The notes beneath the pieces were generated by a model. That model was not told where the DNA came from. It searched no databases and saw only the letters and a list, made by a program, of their open reading frames with translations. The position numbers and the translations under genes are program-made. 7,392 bases of DNA from Phycisphaerae bacterium (lineage in GTDB: Bacteria; Planctomycetota; Phycisphaerae; Phycisphaerales; SM1A02). Below are positions 5,583 through 7,392 of this stretch, in pieces (the stretch's first letter is position 1; every line of letters begins with the position of its first letter). Where the stretch lies: the NCBI GenBank assembly GCA_016873375.1, contig VGXJ01000083.1, positions 1 through 7,392 on the forward strand, given 5' to 3'.

Positions 5583-7250
5583 ATGCAACAGCAGCCCCTC
5601 GATACCACCACGCCCGAAACCGAGCAAGCCCCGGCCGAGACCGTGCTGCAGGCGCCCGCGTCGGCCAAGGACGAGCAGGAGCGGCTGCGAGAACGCTGCG
5701 CCGCGCTCGGCATCGAATGGCATGACAAGGCACCCGAGGCCGACACCGCGGTGGTCGGGCTGCTGCTGCCCGATGTCGCCGTCCGGCTTCGTGTGGTGCC
5801 CCTGCGCGAGCGGAGCGGGCGGCTCGTGCTGGCCATGGTCGATCCCTTCGACATCGGCGCTGCCGATGAAGTGAGCACCATCGTCGAGCGGCGCGTGCAG
5901 CGTGTGGGCGTCGAGGCTGCCGCGTTCGCCGAGCTGATCCGCAAGTGCTACGGGACCACGGCCGCGCGCATGGCCGAGAGCCTCGGCGGGTCGAGCGAGG
6001 ACGCCTCGACCGAAAGCGAGCACAACCTCGATGCGATCGAGGCTGACGATGTGCACCGCATGGCCGAGGCGCCGACGCTGGTGAACCTCGTGAACCTGCT
6101 CATCCTCGAAGCCATCCAGAGCCGGACGAGCGACATCCACATCGAGCCCTTCGAGAGCGAGCTGAAGGTCAAGTACCGCATCGACGGCGTGCTGATGGAA
6201 CAGCCCCAACCGCCCAAGCACCTGCAGGCCGCCATCGCCGGCCGCATCAAGATCATGGGGCACATGAACATCGCCGAGCGCTATGTGCCGCAGGACGGGC
6301 ACATTGCGCTGAAGTTCGAGGGCCGCAAGGTCGACATCCGCGTGTCGACCGTGCCCACGATCTATGGCGAGAGCATCGTCATGCGCATCCTGGACAAGAG
6401 CAACCTGCGGCTCGACCTGCAGACGCTCGGCATGTCCGAGACGCATCGCTTGACGATGGACCGCCTGCTCGAGAAGCCGCACGGACTGGTGCTTGTGACG
6501 GGCCCGACCGGCAGCGGCAAGACGACCACGCTCTACGCGGCCCTCAGCAAGCTCTACGACCCGCGCAAGAAGATCATCACGATCGAGGATCCCGTCGAAT
6601 ACGAACTCACGGGCATCAACCAGATCCCGGTGAATCCCAAGCGTGGCCTGTCCTTTGCAACCGGGCTCCGCGCGATCCTGCGCCAAGACCCCGACGTGAT
6701 CTTCGTCGGCGAAGTCCGCGATGGCGAGACGGCGGACATCGTGATCCGCAGCGCACTCACCGGGCACTTGGTGTTCAGCACGCTGCACACCAACGACTCG
6801 GTCAGCAGCTTCGGCCGCCTCAGAGACATGGGTGCCGAGCCGTACCTGATCGCCAGCGTAACCGAAGGCGTGCTGGCGCAGCGCCTGGGGCGCCGCATCT
6901 GCAAGGCTTGCCGAGTACAGGCCCCGCTCGGCGAGGATCTGCGCGCACGACTTGCGCCCGACGAACGCACGCAGTTCGGCCCCAACGCGTGGGCCGGGCT
7001 GGGCTGCGACGAGTGCCGCGGCTCGGGATTCCGTGGGCGACTGGGCTTCTATGAGCTGATCAAGGTCAACCCTTTGCTCCGCCAGGCCGTGGCCGAGGGT
7101 GAGCCGGTGCATGTCCTCAAGACGCTGCTTGGCGATGACTTCATCACCATGCGCAAGGACGGCGTGCGCAAGGCGATCGACGGCGACACCACGGTGAGTG
7201 AAGTGCTCCGGGCGACCCAGGACCTCGACGACGTACCCATCAAGAAGTGA
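5583..7250 (+). CDS. gspE: Type II secretion / type IV pilus assembly ATPase (GspE/PilB)
   Basis: This 555-residue cytoplasmic hexameric ATPase would power pseudopilus or pilus assembly at the inner-membrane platform. Residues 1-30 are a polar Gln/Pro/Glu-rich lead. Residues about 50-125 form the GspE N-terminal domain (LRVVPLRERSGRLVLAMVDP). An N2-type domain follows from about 163 (SRTSDIHIEPF, KYRIDGVL). The motor domain has Walker A GPTGSGKTT (307-315), Asp box ITIEDPVEYEL (332-342), Walker B DVIFVGEVRD (371-380, with catalytic E377) and His box GHLVFSTLHTNDS (394-406). The tetracysteine zinc site typical of GspE/PilB is intact: C440, C443, C475 and C478. EVRD replaces the commoner EIRD, a mild change. 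ATG 5583 is chosen because the domain model fits and upstream in-frame codons overlap the preceding gene; its site TGGAA is only three bases away. GspE and PilB cannot be separated from sequence alone. A gspF-like gene follows three bases later. Confidence 0.95.
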   Translation: MQQQPLDTTTPETEQAPAETVLQAPASAKDEQERLRERCAALGIEWHDKAPEADTAVVGLLLPDVAVRLRVVPLRERSGRLVLAMVDPFDIGAADEVSTIVERRVQRVGVEAAAFAELIRKCYGTTAARMAESLGGSSEDASTESEHNLDAIEADDVHRMAEAPTLVNLVNLLILEAIQSRTSDIHIEPFESELKVKYRIDGVLMEQPQPPKHLQAAIAGRIKIMGHMNIAERYVPQDGHIALKFEGRKVDIRVSTVPTIYGESIVMRILDKSNLRLDLQTLGMSETHRLTMDRLLEKPHGLVLVTGPTGSGKTTTLYAALSKLYDPRKKIITIEDPVEYELTGINQIPVNPKRGLSFATGLRAILRQDPDVIFVGEVRDGETADIVIRSALTGHLVFSTLHTNDSVSSFGRLRDMGAEPYLIASVTEGVLAQRLGRRICKACRVQAPLGEDLRARLAPDERTQFGPNAWAGLGCDECRGSGFRGRLGFYELIKVNPLLRQAVAEGEPVHVLKTLLGDDFITMRKDGVRKAIDGDTTVSEVLRATQDLDDVPIKK

Positions 7251-7253
7251 CCC

Positions 7254-7392
7254 ATGCCGAGCTTCCGCTACCAGACCATGGGACCAGACGGCACGATGAG
7301 CATCGGCTCCGTGTCAGCGTCCGACCGAGGAAGTGCGGTGCGCATGCTCGGCGACCGCGGCATCCTGCCGCTGTCGCTCGAGGCCGAGGGTA
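7254..7392 (+). CDS. gspF: GspF/PilC inner-membrane platform protein, N-terminal fragment
   Basis: The reading frame opens at ATG 7254, three bases after the gspE stop, and runs off the window after 46 codons. It begins MPSFRYQTMGPDGTMSIGSV, then SDRGSAVRMLGDRGILPLSL. This is the usual start of GspF/PilC proteins: a FxYxAxDxxG strand, then a helix with the LxxxGxxPLxL ending. The three-transmembrane-segment, two-domain body lies outside the window. These proteins form the inner-membrane hub that couples the GspE/PilB ATPase to the growing filament. The near-overlap suggests translational coupling with gspE; the end of gspE (AAGAAG) could serve as a weak ribosome binding site. Confidence 0.88.
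   Translation, partial: MPSFRYQTMGPDGTMSIGSVSASDRGSAVRMLGDRGILPLSLEAEG

Noticed and set aside
5532..7112. A 526-codon open frame on the minus strand, opposite gspE
   Set aside because: Its composition (Arg, His, Ala, Asp-rich, no domains) is what GC-rich DNA yields opposite a real gene. The plus strand encodes an unmistakable GspE.

Overview
The window is GC-rich DNA with genes tightly packed on both strands. It most likely comes from a planctomycete of the Phycisphaerae type. That is an inference from four things seen together: a bacterial-looking context carrying a topoisomerase VI B subunit, a sigma-70 factor with a planctomycete-like N-terminal block and a very short region 3, a type II secretion / type IV pilus gene pair, and short TAnnnT promoter elements. 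No rRNA, tRNA, CRISPR array, insertion sequence or phage gene is visible.

Layout. Positions 1-151 hold the start of top6B (minus strand, cut by the window edge), divergent from ndk (315-785, plus). The gap between them carries a plausible ndk promoter and two dyads. After ndk comes a strong GC hairpin (820-852), then an AT-rich leader with nested inverted repeats, then a sigma-70 family factor (1052-2062, plus). A 12-TM MFS transporter (2090-3265, minus) converges on the sigma gene. It is divergent from the alpha subunit of a 3-oxoacid CoA-transferase (scoA, 3356-4051, plus), across a 90-base region in which both genes may be transcribed without leaders. No beta subunit follows scoA. Instead there is a 192-base spacer with an 18-base palindrome, then a secreted helical protein with several LTxxQ-like motifs (4244-5569). 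A GspE/PilB ATPase (5583-7250) follows 13 bases later, and the start of a GspF/PilC inner-membrane protein (from 7254) follows after 3 bases.

How the genes fit together. The last three genes look like one transcription unit for a filament-assembling secretion or pilus machine, headed by a periplasmic protein of unknown role. The rest are housekeeping or metabolic genes: nucleotide balance (ndk), DNA topology (top6B), transcription (sigma) and ketone-body/acetoacetate activation (scoA). I see no clear new defence or mobile system. The points most worth checking are the bacterial Topo VI, the orphan CoA-transferase subunit, the unusual sigma factor with its leader, the LTxxQ-type protein coupled to gspEF, and the palindrome in front of it.
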